Shown here piece after piece: positions 55,468 to 64,000 of a DNA stretch of 64,000 nucleotides. The number at the start of each line of letters is the position of its first letter. The first letter of the stretch is position 1. This DNA comes from Halobacteroidaceae bacterium (lineage in GTDB: Bacteria; Bacillota; Halanaerobiia; B1SED10-174), in NCBI GenBank assembly GCA_003551665.1, contig PUNE01000146.1:1-64000 (forward strand), given 5' to 3'. Below the pieces are notes generated by a model. The model was not told the DNA's origin and searched no databases. It was given only the letters and a program-made list of their open reading frames with translations. The position numbers and the translations under genes are program-made.

Positions 55468-55764
55468 ATGGAAGCACTGGCTCTTTTTATTGGCGGAATT
55501 ATCCTCGCTATTTTCCGTTATTTATTCTGGATAACCCATGAATACGGTACACCTTTCCTAATTTTGTTATTAATTATCGGAATACTTGGAATCCGTTCTA
55601 TTGTCCTTTCTTTCAGTTCACTTCATTTTTTTGTGCAATGGAAAAGAAAAAAACTGTACCGGTACTGGACAACCTCGTACGAACTGTTTCAGGATTGTCT
55701 GCGGGGTTTATTATGGTGTTTTTCCCTTCTGGTCGTTTACCTGGGCATTTCTTTCTGGCTTTAA
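55468..55764 (+). CDS. small membrane protein of unknown function
   Basis: 98 aa with 3 hydrophobic segments, 7 nt downstream of the previous ORF. Confidence 0.55.
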   Translation: MEALALFIGGIILAIFRYLFWITHEYGTPFLILLLIIGILGIRSIVLSFSSLHFFVQWKRKKLYRYWTTSYELFQDCLRGLLWCFSLLVVYLGISFWL

Positions 55765-55813
55765 AAACCTTAAACCAATCTTAATCTTCCATTTTCCAGT
55801 ATATTACCCAATA

Positions 55814-55841
55814 AAAAAGGAGCCGTTTGGCTCCTTTTTTA
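55814..55841. terminator. bidirectional intrinsic terminator between convergent genes
   Basis: AAAAAAGGAGCC-GTTT-GGCTCCTTTTTT perfect hairpin. Confidence 0.9.
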
Positions 55842-56930
55842 ACGTTCTTCAACAATATAGACAATTCCCCGCCAGGCGTTCTCGAATTGGTCAGCTCTGT
55901 AAAGGCGACGGACGCTGTCCTCATCAGGAGCAGCAGGGTCATTCACTATTGCATACAATTCCCCATCTTTTTCTTTAAACCCTACCACAACAACAAGGTG
56001 TCCACCAGTTGAATCCATCGGGGCATTATCCAGTTCTCCAGCACCAAAAGTAATTGAAGCGATAACTGGAACACCTCGTGCTATTTGTTCTTTGATTTCA
56101 TTCAGCCCCTGGTAATAATCAACGTAAGCTCGGTAGCCAAGGCTGCCTGCAAAGGCCACATTGAATGACCAGTTTCCATAGATATTTTCACCATCATCAT
56201 GGCTGTAACTGGCAACTTCCGCTGAAGGCAGGTCAGTCCCCAGCATTTCCAGGACCATCGCCAGCGAAACAGGACTGCAAATTCTGCCCCGAATTGCCTG
56301 GTCCTCTACCATCTGGGACCGCTGGGGAACATCCAGTTCTCGCAAATATTCCTCTGGTTCAGCGGCTGTGGGATAGGGTTCTTCCCTGTCATAGGCAGTA
56401 CCACCGAGGCCTTGCAGAACAGGAGTATTTTCACCATCACTTACAAGTATTGCCCTCACCTTATATTCCTGGGCTTTATCTTCATGCAATATCTCAAAAA
56501 TATCTATATTAATCCTGTAAGGATACCCATCGTTCCAATCAGAAAAAGAAATAGAGCGGGATTCAGTGTTTTTACCCCAGATTCCCAGAACCTGCCAGTC
56601 ACTCCACTCTTCTCCAGCAATTAAAACATTTACCTCTACTACAACATAGGTTTCACCAGGAGTAAGCACATTCCAGGAAGGAACCATGCTCGTAAAGGGG
56701 TGAGTTGTTTGAATTATGGGACTGGTGAAGGTTCCTTCACTTACATAACCCTCTCCATCATGTTGCAATTCCAGAGATCCCGGGTAATCCTCGGAAAAAA
56801 CCAGCCCTTCCAGTTCTCCTGTATGCCAGTCTTCTTCCCCTTCAAAGAAGATAAAGTTTGCAGCAGCAAGCCCGGAAAAAGAAACCAGAAAGAAGATTAA
56901 TGAAAGGACAATACATCTGCTTTTAAGCAT
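55839..56930 (-). CDS. secreted C39-like cysteine peptidase family protein
   Basis: Signal peptide CIVLSLIFFLVSFSGLAAA; VPQRSQMVEDQAIRGRICSPVSLAMVLEMLG, GGHLVVVVGF, VNDPAAPDEDSVRRLYRADQFENAW. Confidence 0.82.
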   Translation of the reverse strand: MLKSRCIVLSLIFFLVSFSGLAAANFIFFEGEEDWHTGELEGLVFSEDYPGSLELQHDGEGYVSEGTFTSPIIQTTHPFTSMVPSWNVLTPGETYVVVEVNVLIAGEEWSDWQVLGIWGKNTESRSISFSDWNDGYPYRINIDIFEILHEDKAQEYKVRAILVSDGENTPVLQGLGGTAYDREEPYPTAAEPEEYLRELDVPQRSQMVEDQAIRGRICSPVSLAMVLEMLGTDLPSAEVASYSHDDGENIYGNWSFNVAFAGSLGYRAYVDYYQGLNEIKEQIARGVPVIASITFGAGELDNAPMDSTGGHLVVVVGFKEKDGELYAIVNDPAAPDEDSVRRLYRADQFENAWRGIVYIVEER

Positions 56931-56947
56931 TTTTTACCTCCTTAGCT

Positions 56948-57958
56948 TTATCCCCCACCTTTAAGTCGGGGATCAAGAATATCCCTCAACCCATCGCCCA
57001 AAAGGTTGAAGCCCATTACTACAAGGAATATTGCAATTCCGGGGAATGTCATCTGCCACCAGCGACCCCGAATTATGGGTGATTGGGATCTCGCCTGGGC
57101 AATCATCCTTCCCCAGCTTATTTGAGGAGGCTGGGCTCCCAAACCAAGAAAACTCAGGGCTGCTTCACCAAGAATCGGTCCTGCTAAGCCGAGAGTGGCC
57201 ATAACAAGGAGCGGTGCAGCTGCATTGGGAAGAACGTGGCGGAACAAAATACGTCTATTTTTAGCCCCCAGGGCACGGCTTGCCTGGACAAAATCCCTTT
57301 CCCGCAGGGAAAGTGTTTCTGCCCGGGTAATTCGGGCTACACCAGTCCAACCCGTTACTGCCAGAGCAAAGAAGATATTTTCAATCCCCGGTCCTCTTAC
57401 AGCCATAATGCCTAAGGCCAGGAGTAAATCGGGGAAAACCACAAAACCATCTGCAATTCTCATTATTAAAGTATCGGTAAACTTACCCCCGGAGAACCCG
57501 GCAAGCAAACCAAGAGGAACACCGAGAATAAATCTTATCATAACTACCCCGACCCCAATCATCAATGATAAACGGGCCCCCATAATAATTCTGCTTAAAA
57601 TACACCTTCCGCCATGATCTGTTCCCAGGACATAAATTACTTCTTCTTCACTGAACATCAGGTCCGGGTCTTCCTGGGTATAATCAACCACCTGCCTGGT
57701 TACTTCACTCAAGGGAGGGAGGTGCCGATTGGGCAAATCCATTCTATAGGGATTGTGGGGAACAATCCAGGGAGCCAGGATGGCAGTGACAACAAATATC
57801 AGTATTACTATTGTACCGAATAAAGCAAGGGGACGTTCCCAGATTCCTTTTAATATTACTTTAAACTGTCTTTCCTGCTGTACTCCGCCCAGTTCTTGCA
57901 TTCTTTCCCGTTCTTTTTCTCTCAAACTTTTCACTCTCATTCCCTCCTTCCCCATCAA
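56948..57958 (-). CDS. dppC: ABC peptide transporter permease (DppC-like)
   Basis: LGTDHGGRCILSRIIMGARLSL, RDFVQASRALGAKNRRILFRHVLPNAAAPLLV. Confidence 0.92.
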   Translation of the reverse strand: MMGKEGMRVKSLREKERERMQELGGVQQERQFKVILKGIWERPLALFGTIVILIFVVTAILAPWIVPHNPYRMDLPNRHLPPLSEVTRQVVDYTQEDPDLMFSEEEVIYVLGTDHGGRCILSRIIMGARLSLMIGVGVVMIRFILGVPLGLLAGFSGGKFTDTLIMRIADGFVVFPDLLLALGIMAVRGPGIENIFFALAVTGWTGVARITRAETLSLRERDFVQASRALGAKNRRILFRHVLPNAAAPLLVMATLGLAGPILGEAALSFLGLGAQPPQISWGRMIAQARSQSPIIRGRWWQMTFPGIAIFLVVMGFNLLGDGLRDILDPRLKGGG

Positions 57959-58908
57959 TCATAACGAATCCTGGGATCAAGATAGGCGTACATTATATCT
58001 ATTATGACAATGTTTAGACAGAAAACCAGTCCATAAAACATCATAGTTCCCATAACCATTGGGATATCCCGCTCTATAAACCGCTCGAAGACCAGTCGGC
58101 CAACTCCCGGCCAGCTGAAAACTGTTTCCACAATTACTGAGCCCCCCAATAATTGCCCGATATTCAAACCAACAACGGTAATCACCGAGAGAACCCCATT
58201 GCGAAGGGCATGCTTATAAACGACCACTTTTTCGGAAAGACCTTTGGAACGGGCGGTTCGAATATAATCCTGGCGTAAAACTTCAAGCATACCAGAACGA
58301 AGCAAGCGCATGGTCAAAGTAGCGCCGGCAGTACCAAGAGTTATTGCAGGTAAAATTGAATGGGTGAAACTTTCCCAGTTATACAAAACTGCAAATGGAG
58401 GGCCCACCCGGCCATAAAGGGGCAAAATACCCCATAAAAAACCGACAAGATAGATCAGCATGAGTCCCATCCAGAAATTGGGAACACAAAGCCCAAAAAG
58501 AGCAATAACCCGACCGGCGTGGTCCAGTGGTGTGTTCTGGCGAACAGCGGATAATATTCCTATTGGTATGGCTAGGGCCATTGAAATAACTAAAGCCACC
58601 AAACTCAATTCAAAACTGGCCGGTATTCGACTTATTATTGTCGGTAAAACCTCCCGATTATCCCGTAAAGACCGTCCAAAATCCCCCTGCAAAATACCAC
58701 CCATCCACTCTACATACTGAACGGGAATCGGCCGATCCAAACCCATTACTCTCCGAAGGTGTTCGATATCCGCCTGCGTGGCATCTTCGCCAAGCATCAT
58801 GGCCACTGGATCGCCGGGCACCAGATGCATAAGGGAGAAAGTAATAATGGAGGCAATAAATAAGACGGGGATAACCTGGATTAATCTTCTAATAATATAG
58901 GTATTCAT
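57955..58908 (-). CDS. dppB: ABC peptide transporter permease (DppB-like)
   Basis: YIIRRLIQVIPVLFIASIITFSLMHLVPGDPVAMMLGEDA, RQDYIRTARSKGLSEKVVVYKHALRNG. Confidence 0.93.
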   Translation of the reverse strand: MNTYIIRRLIQVIPVLFIASIITFSLMHLVPGDPVAMMLGEDATQADIEHLRRVMGLDRPIPVQYVEWMGGILQGDFGRSLRDNREVLPTIISRIPASFELSLVALVISMALAIPIGILSAVRQNTPLDHAGRVIALFGLCVPNFWMGLMLIYLVGFLWGILPLYGRVGPPFAVLYNWESFTHSILPAITLGTAGATLTMRLLRSGMLEVLRQDYIRTARSKGLSEKVVVYKHALRNGVLSVITVVGLNIGQLLGGSVIVETVFSWPGVGRLVFERFIERDIPMVMGTMMFYGLVFCLNIVIIDIMYAYLDPRIRYD

Positions 58909-58929
58909 CTTAAGGACTTCCCCCTTTAA

Positions 58930-58965
58930 AAGAGGCGGGAGCCGGGGCCCCCGCCTTCTTTTCTG
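58930..58965 (-). terminator. hairpin downstream of substrate-binding protein gene (terminator or processing site)
   Basis: GGCGGG...CCCGCC GC-rich hairpin with T-rich 3' side on minus strand. Confidence 0.6.
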
Positions 58966-58995
58966 TTACTCGAATTTTCCCCAAATTATTACCTT

Positions 58996-60498
58996 TTAAT
59001 CACGGAGCCACATATGCTGGTAAACTCTGTAGCAATAATAGGGGTCAGTATCGAAGTTCTGGACTCTGGTGTTATAGGTTGATCTGTGGATACCGTGGAA
59101 GAGGAAGATAGCGGGTAATTCTTCTGCAAGGATTTCTTGAATTTCGTGGTAGTATTCTGTCCTTTCATCGATATCAAAGGTCCGGACTGCTTTTTCAGCC
59201 AGTTCGTCTACCCTGGGGTTAGAGTAACCGGCAATGTTCTGGTTGGTATCGCTCATGAACTGGCGGTTGATTCCTCTTTCGGGGTCAGTCTGGCGAGTCC
59301 AGGCCCGGTAGTGGAGTTGGAATTTATCCTGATTAACATCTTCAGTCAAAAGCCCCCATTCCATGGGTACCAGTTCGACATCAATCCCCACGAGACCTAA
59401 CTGGTCCTGGATAACCTCCATGGAAGCGACTGCACCGGAGGAACACTTCAGTTCTACGGTAATACCATCCTCGTATCCAGCTTCCCTCAGGAGGCGGACA
59501 GCTTTTCCAGGATTGTAAGGATAGGATCTTACATCCGGATTGTGGGCCCAAGAAATCGGGACGATAGGACCGGTGGCAACTTCCATTGCTCCGTGGAAGA
59601 TAGTGTCAATGATTTCCTGGCGGTTTATGGCATAAGAAATTGCCTGGCGAACCCTCTTGTCATCAAGGGGAGGTTCGTTCTGGTTAACTCCCAGGTAATA
59701 CCAGGAAGTTCCTGGTTTTTGAACAACATCAAGTTCTGGATGGTCTTCAACCATGTCCAGATCTTCGGTTGCAACTGCGAGTACATCCAGGTCTCCATCA
59801 AGGAAAGCCATCAGTGCAGTATCATAGTCCATGTTTAAAAATTCTACTTCATCAAGATATGGGCGGCCAGCATAGAAGTCTTCAAAGGCTTCAAAAACTA
59901 TCCTTTCATCTATACTCCACTCCTTGAACTTGAATGGACCTGCTCCAACAGGTTCGTAGGGGAAATCATCTTCACCCTTTTCTTCCCATGCGTGCTTGGG
60001 CACAATGGGGAAGAGGAGATTATACATCATGGGAGCAAATGGTTCGTAGAGGTTTATTTGAACAGTAAATTCATCAATCATTTCAACTGACTCAATATGA
60101 TCTCTGATCCCAGTATGCCAGTATGATGCAAAATCAGGATCCAGATTCTTTTCAAAAGTAAATACAACATCTTCAGCAGTAAGTTGTTCACCGTCGTGGA
60201 AATACATGTCCTCACGAATATTAAAAATCATCGTAGTATCATCGGGGTTTTCCCAGGATACTGCTGCATCCGGCTGGAATTCTCCATCAGGGTTAATTAC
60301 AAAAAGATATGCGTTGAACAGATAGGACATATCCCAGGCATAAGCCTGACCACCAAGCATAAAGGGGTTAAGGGTCATCGGGTCTTCAGCAGCCCTGACC
60401 TTTATTCTCCCCCCATACTGAGGCTCTTCAGCAATGGCAACACTGCTTGCAAGAACCAGGCACAGAGCTAAAATCAAAAACGTAATTATTCTCTTCAC
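58996..60498 (-). CDS. dppA: ABC peptide/nickel substrate-binding protein (SBP_bac_5)
   Basis: Signal peptide; YGGRIKVRAAEDPMTLNPFM, YFHDGEQLTAEDVVFTFEKNLDP, KRVRQAISYAINRQEIIDTIF. Confidence 0.92.
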   Translation of the reverse strand: MKRIITFLILALCLVLASSVAIAEEPQYGGRIKVRAAEDPMTLNPFMLGGQAYAWDMSYLFNAYLFVINPDGEFQPDAAVSWENPDDTTMIFNIREDMYFHDGEQLTAEDVVFTFEKNLDPDFASYWHTGIRDHIESVEMIDEFTVQINLYEPFAPMMYNLLFPIVPKHAWEEKGEDDFPYEPVGAGPFKFKEWSIDERIVFEAFEDFYAGRPYLDEVEFLNMDYDTALMAFLDGDLDVLAVATEDLDMVEDHPELDVVQKPGTSWYYLGVNQNEPPLDDKRVRQAISYAINRQEIIDTIFHGAMEVATGPIVPISWAHNPDVRSYPYNPGKAVRLLREAGYEDGITVELKCSSGAVASMEVIQDQLGLVGIDVELVPMEWGLLTEDVNQDKFQLHYRAWTRQTDPERGINRQFMSDTNQNIAGYSNPRVDELAEKAVRTFDIDERTEYYHEIQEILAEELPAIFLFHGIHRSTYNTRVQNFDTDPYYCYRVYQHMWLRD

Positions 60499-60623
60499 CT
60501 TTTTTCCTCCTTTAGATTAATTATTTCTCAAGGTCATTACCTACAGGACGGCCTCTCTAAAACAGAAGTTATCCCCCCCTTCTGGTTTAGGCCTTTCTCA
60601 TTGTTTACCGTATTTCTAAATTA

Positions 60624-60640
60624 TGCAATTTCTATGCCAA
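60624..60640 (-). promoter_or_regulatory. sigma-54 (-24/-12) promoter upstream of dpp-like operon
   Basis: Minus strand TTGGCATAGAAATTGCA, GG-N10-GC. Confidence 0.72.
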
Positions 60641-60776
60641 CGAACTTTTCCCAAATTATTGCCCCGAATAAGCCCTTTTTATAAATGCGTTTAAATTTTT
60701 GAACAAATTATTTTTTTGTTGTGCAAATACCGTTACAGCAATGTGATGAATTGTAGTTAATTATTTTCACCTATAA

Positions 60777-61601
60777 TCAAGCACTTGAACCACCAAGAGT
60801 TAACATTGCCCTGAAAACCTTGAAAACCGTAATCAGGTCCTGATGGGTATAAGCCAGGGTTGTGGGTCCCAATCTACTCACTTCCGGAACCAGCTGGGCT
60901 CCATCAGCCATAGAAGAACTTATCAATTCCAGCTCCAGACGGTAGGGGCTTTCCAGCCGGAAAGGTTTGAAGGTAGAAATATCTTTTACTGCTTTTTCAG
61001 CCTCTTTTTTTATCATTTCTCCAGCTTTTTTTGGGTGAATGCATTCAGCAGAATAACGGCTTAAACCTTTTTTCACTTCAACAGTATAAACTTTTTCAAA
61101 AAGATCTTCTGCTTCTCTGCAGACCGAATCGTCACCGGTTACAAGGAGTACCGGAGCATCAAATTCCCCTGCGACAAGGGCATTTACCCCAGTCTCTCCC
61201 AGTTCAACCCCGTTTATTTTCAACCTTCGCAGGACCCTTCCCGAATAGGAGTGGTCCATTATGCTGGCCCTGGTTCCCCGCCGGCCATGGTAACCAACAA
61301 GAAAGACCCCATCAACGTCATTGCTCAAACCCTGAACCATGCTGAGTTCCTTAAGGCTTCCTGTTATAAGGGTTGCATCCGGGTGGAGTAAATCGGGGAC
61401 GATGTTTCGCATCCCACCGTGGGAATCGTTAACCACAACTTTTTTGGCCCCGCCGGCGAACGCTCCTTCTATAGCATAATTCACCTCTTCAGTCATTATT
61501 TTTCGGGCCCAGTTGTAATCCTTTCCTGAACGGGAGTCAACCTGGTCCTCTGCAACAATTCCTGCAATTCCCTCCATGTCTGCTGAAATAAGTATTTTCA
61601 T
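60777..61601 (-). CDS. M55 family D-aminopeptidase (DppA peptidase-like)
   Basis: ILISADMEGIAGIV, NDSHGGMRNIVPDLLHPDATLITG, GVFLVGYHGRRGTRASIMDHSYS. Confidence 0.93.
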   Translation of the reverse strand: MKILISADMEGIAGIVAEDQVDSRSGKDYNWARKIMTEEVNYAIEGAFAGGAKKVVVNDSHGGMRNIVPDLLHPDATLITGSLKELSMVQGLSNDVDGVFLVGYHGRRGTRASIMDHSYSGRVLRRLKINGVELGETGVNALVAGEFDAPVLLVTGDDSVCREAEDLFEKVYTVEVKKGLSRYSAECIHPKKAGEMIKKEAEKAVKDISTFKPFRLESPYRLELELISSSMADGAQLVPEVSRLGPTTLAYTHQDLITVFKVFRAMLTLGGSSA

Positions 61602-61620
61602 GCTTGCCCTCCTTTTAGGA

Positions 61621-62886
61621 TTATTCTACATATTCAAATTCCATTGGCCCAATCCGCACAGTGTCTCCTTCCTGGATACCCTTTTCCTTTAATGCGTCAT
61701 AAAGGCCTTTTTTCTGCAAAAAATTCAATAGGTTCCTTACGCTTTCTTCGTTTTCAAAATCAATGGTTTGGATTTTCTTTTCTGCCTCACCCCCACTGAC
61801 CACAAATATTCCTTCCTCCTTTTTAATAGAAAAAGGAACTTCTTCGGAAAAAACAATTGCTTCTTCTGAGGGGGTATCAACTTCCGGTGGTGGAGCCTTC
61901 TGCAGCTCGCTGTACACTTCTCCCACCAGTTCTTCAATGCCTTCACCTGTAACAGCTGAAATTGTACATACCTTTAACCCTTCTGTTTCCAGACTATCTT
62001 TTACTTCTGCAATTTTTTCCCTGGTTTCAGCAAGGTCAGCCTTATTGACAGCAACAAGAGAATTCCTTTTGCTCAGGTCCCTTCGATAATTCTTCAATTC
62101 CTGGCGCACCTGTCTAAAAGCCTCAAGGGGTTCAACGCCGGAAAAGCCCGATCCATCTAAAACGTAAAGCAAAACTCTTGTTCTTTCAACGTGGCGAAGA
62201 AATTGGTGGCCCAGGCCCACACCTTTATGGGCTCCCTCTATCAGACCAGGAAGATCCGCCCAGACCATGCTCCTGTCCTTCCAGTCCACCACTCCCAGAA
62301 ATGGGGCCAGGGTTGTAAAAGGATAATCCGCAATTTTGGGTCGGGAATTGGAGACCTTTGAAAGAAGGGTTGATTTTCCTGCATTGGGAAGCCCTACAAG
62401 CCCTACCTCTGCCAGGAGTTTTAATTCCAGCCGGAGCAGTTTTTCTTCCCCTGGAGTCCCGAGTTCAGAATGGCGGGGGGCCTGTTTGGTAGAAGAAGCA
62501 AACCGAGCATTGCCCCGTCCTCCTTTTCCACCGCGAGCAGCAATATATTCCTCACCTTCTTTAGTGAGGTCAGAAAGCACCTTTTTTCTTTCTTCGTCAA
62601 TAACTACAGTACCCGGGGGAACTGCAATTACCATATCCTCTCCGTCTTTTCCGGTTCTGTTACCCCCCGCCCCAGAACCTCCACCATCAGCTTTAAAAAC
62701 CTTCCGGTGACGGAAAGGGGAGAGGGTGTTCAAACCCGGATCAACCTTAAAAATAACATGCCCGCCCCGACCTCCATCTCCTCCATCAGGGCCGCCACGG
62801 GGAACGTACTTTTCTCTCCGGAAACTGGTTATTCCATTTCCGCCTTTCCCACCAACTACAGTTATTCTAACTTCATCTAAAAACAA
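61621..62886 (-). CDS. obgE: GTPase ObgE/CgtA
   Basis: Glycine-rich N-terminal Obg domain, LVGLPNAGKSTLLSKVS, DLPGLIEGAHKGVGLGHQFLRH, C-terminal OCT domain. Confidence 0.97.
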   Translation of the reverse strand: MFLDEVRITVVGGKGGNGITSFRREKYVPRGGPDGGDGGRGGHVIFKVDPGLNTLSPFRHRKVFKADGGGSGAGGNRTGKDGEDMVIAVPPGTVVIDEERKKVLSDLTKEGEEYIAARGGKGGRGNARFASSTKQAPRHSELGTPGEEKLLRLELKLLAEVGLVGLPNAGKSTLLSKVSNSRPKIADYPFTTLAPFLGVVDWKDRSMVWADLPGLIEGAHKGVGLGHQFLRHVERTRVLLYVLDGSGFSGVEPLEAFRQVRQELKNYRRDLSKRNSLVAVNKADLAETREKIAEVKDSLETEGLKVCTISAVTGEGIEELVGEVYSELQKAPPPEVDTPSEEAIVFSEEVPFSIKKEEGIFVVSGGEAEKKIQTIDFENEESVRNLLNFLQKKGLYDALKEKGIQEGDTVRIGPMEFEYVE

Positions 62887-63037
62887 TGTTCTGCCTCCAA
62901 ATTAAAATGGAATTAAAAAAGGAGAGAAGTTCTCCAGTATAGAAGCATTTTTCAGTGCAGAAAAAATTTTTTATGGTCTATATACTTTCTACAAATCTTT
63001 TTCATTTTCCTTTAATAAAATTTAAGGAGGGTTTTTC

Positions 63038-63544
63038 ATGCAATACAGTTACAGGGGTTTTGAGCCTGAAGTTCACCAGAGCGTATACCTTGGGCCGGGA
63101 TGCAGAATCATTGGCAGGGTTCAAATTAATGAGGATGCTTCCATCTGGCCCAATGCAGTTCTTCGCGGAGACCTGGCCACAATATACATAGGTAAAGAGA
63201 GCAATATTCAGGATAACTGCACCCTGCACGTTGACAGTAACCAGGACCTGGTTATCGGAAACCGGGTAACCGTAGGCCACGGGGCTATTCTACATGGATG
63301 TACAATCGGAGATGATACTCTGGTGGGGATGGGAGCAATCATTCTGAATGGAGCAAAAATTGGAAAAAACTGCTTGATTGCTGCGGGAACCCTTATCCCC
63401 GAAGGCAAGGAAATCCCCTCGGGTAGCCTAGTTGTGGGAGCTCCGGGTAAAATTCTGCGGGAATTGAAAACCGAAGAAAAAGAAGGTCTGATCAGTTCCG
63501 CTAGAAGGTATGGGAAATTGAAAGATACTTACAGGGAAAATTAA
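63038..63544 (+). CDS. gamma-carbonic anhydrase family protein (left-handed beta helix)
   Basis: DASIWPNAVLRGDLATIYIGKESNIQDNCTLHVD, VGHGAILHGCTIGDDTLVGMGAIILNGAKIG. Confidence 0.92.
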   Translation: MQYSYRGFEPEVHQSVYLGPGCRIIGRVQINEDASIWPNAVLRGDLATIYIGKESNIQDNCTLHVDSNQDLVIGNRVTVGHGAILHGCTIGDDTLVGMGAIILNGAKIGKNCLIAAGTLIPEGKEIPSGSLVVGAPGKILRELKTEEKEGLISSARRYGKLKDTYREN

Positions 63545-63728
63545 ACAATGTATATTTCTTTTTAGCGAGATTTCCTCTTTGCTCTTAATTCATTTTGGGT
63601 TTGAAAACGAACAAAATGAGAGGTATTATATTATTTAAGGCCAAAATTTTGGGGCAAAAGAACCTTTTTCTATAACCCGATCCCAATCCTTCCCCGCCCT
63701 TCCGAAACCTTTTATAGGAGGTTCCAAA

Positions 63729-64000
63729 ATGAGAAAACTGCTTGTTTTTCCTCTAATTCTAGTTTTGGGCGCAGGAATTTTTTCTGGCTGCACCCCTGAA
63801 GAAGCATGGGCAGACGGAAGTTATGAGGCCAGTGCCGAAGGTTTCAACGATGATGTTCTCGTCGAGGTTGTTATCGCTGGCGGAATAATAACGGAAATTA
63901 ACATTCTTGAGCACGACGAAACAGAGGAATACGCCGAAGAAGCTTTTGATGAAGTTATTCCCGCTATCATTGAAGCCCAATCACCAGATGTGGACTCGGT
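63729..64000 (+). CDS. lipoprotein, possibly FMN-binding domain; truncated by window end
   Basis: MRKLLVFPLILVLGAGIFSGCTPEEAWADGSYEASAEGFNDDVLVEVVIAGGIITEINILEHDETEEYAEEAFDEVIPAIIEAQSPDVDS: lipobox FSGC and an FMN-binding-like pattern. Confidence 0.65.
   Translation, partial: MRKLLVFPLILVLGAGIFSGCTPEEAWADGSYEASAEGFNDDVLVEVVIAGGIITEINILEHDETEEYAEEAFDEVIPAIIEAQSPDVDS

Noticed and set aside
60720-60737. CTGTAACGGTATTTGCA (minus) as an additional sigma-54 site
   Set aside because: -24 GG is not conserved at the correct spacing
1-64000. CRISPR arrays, intact transposases, prophage genes, rRNA operons, biosynthetic gene clusters
   Set aside because: No regularly spaced repeats, DDE transposase motifs, phage structural genes, rRNA signatures or NRPS/PKS/RiPP signatures were seen

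Overview
This 64 kb window looks like chromosomal DNA from an anaerobic, probably Firmicute-type bacterium (inference). Most genes are on the minus strand. The centrepiece (about 17.9-48.7 kb) is a corrinoid/folate C1 and electron-transfer island. It holds three pyrrolysine-free MttB-family methyltransferases, two near-identical corrinoid proteins, an MtgA-like methyl-THF:corrinoid methyltransferase, an oxoprolinase/hydantoinase-family protein, a DUF1638-like protein, MetF/MetV, HdrA/HdrC with an extra split HdrA/MvhD-like pair, an FlxABCD-like module and a RACo-type corrinoid activator. It also holds a folate ECF transporter behind what reads as a THF riboswitch, a sigma-54 activator and two BCCT transporters. 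A second island (about 49.4-61.6 kb) combines a tryptophanase-like lyase, D-aminoacylase, meso-DAP dehydrogenase, two C39-like peptidases, a DppABC-type importer and a DppA/M55 D-aminopeptidase. This suggests catabolism of peptides containing D-amino acids or DAP. I located four -24/-12 (sigma-54) promoter candidates by eye: one before the methyltransferase operon, two divergent ones around 54.4-54.6 kb, and one before the dpp-like operon. Other items are a tRNA-Sec gene beside a decayed tyrosine-recombinase remnant, tRNA-Arg(CCG), an AOR/MoaD-like/ADH/mtnA cluster and housekeeping genes (thiI, cysteine desulfurase, xth, obgE). All calls come from reading the sequence and supplied translations; no database searches were run.
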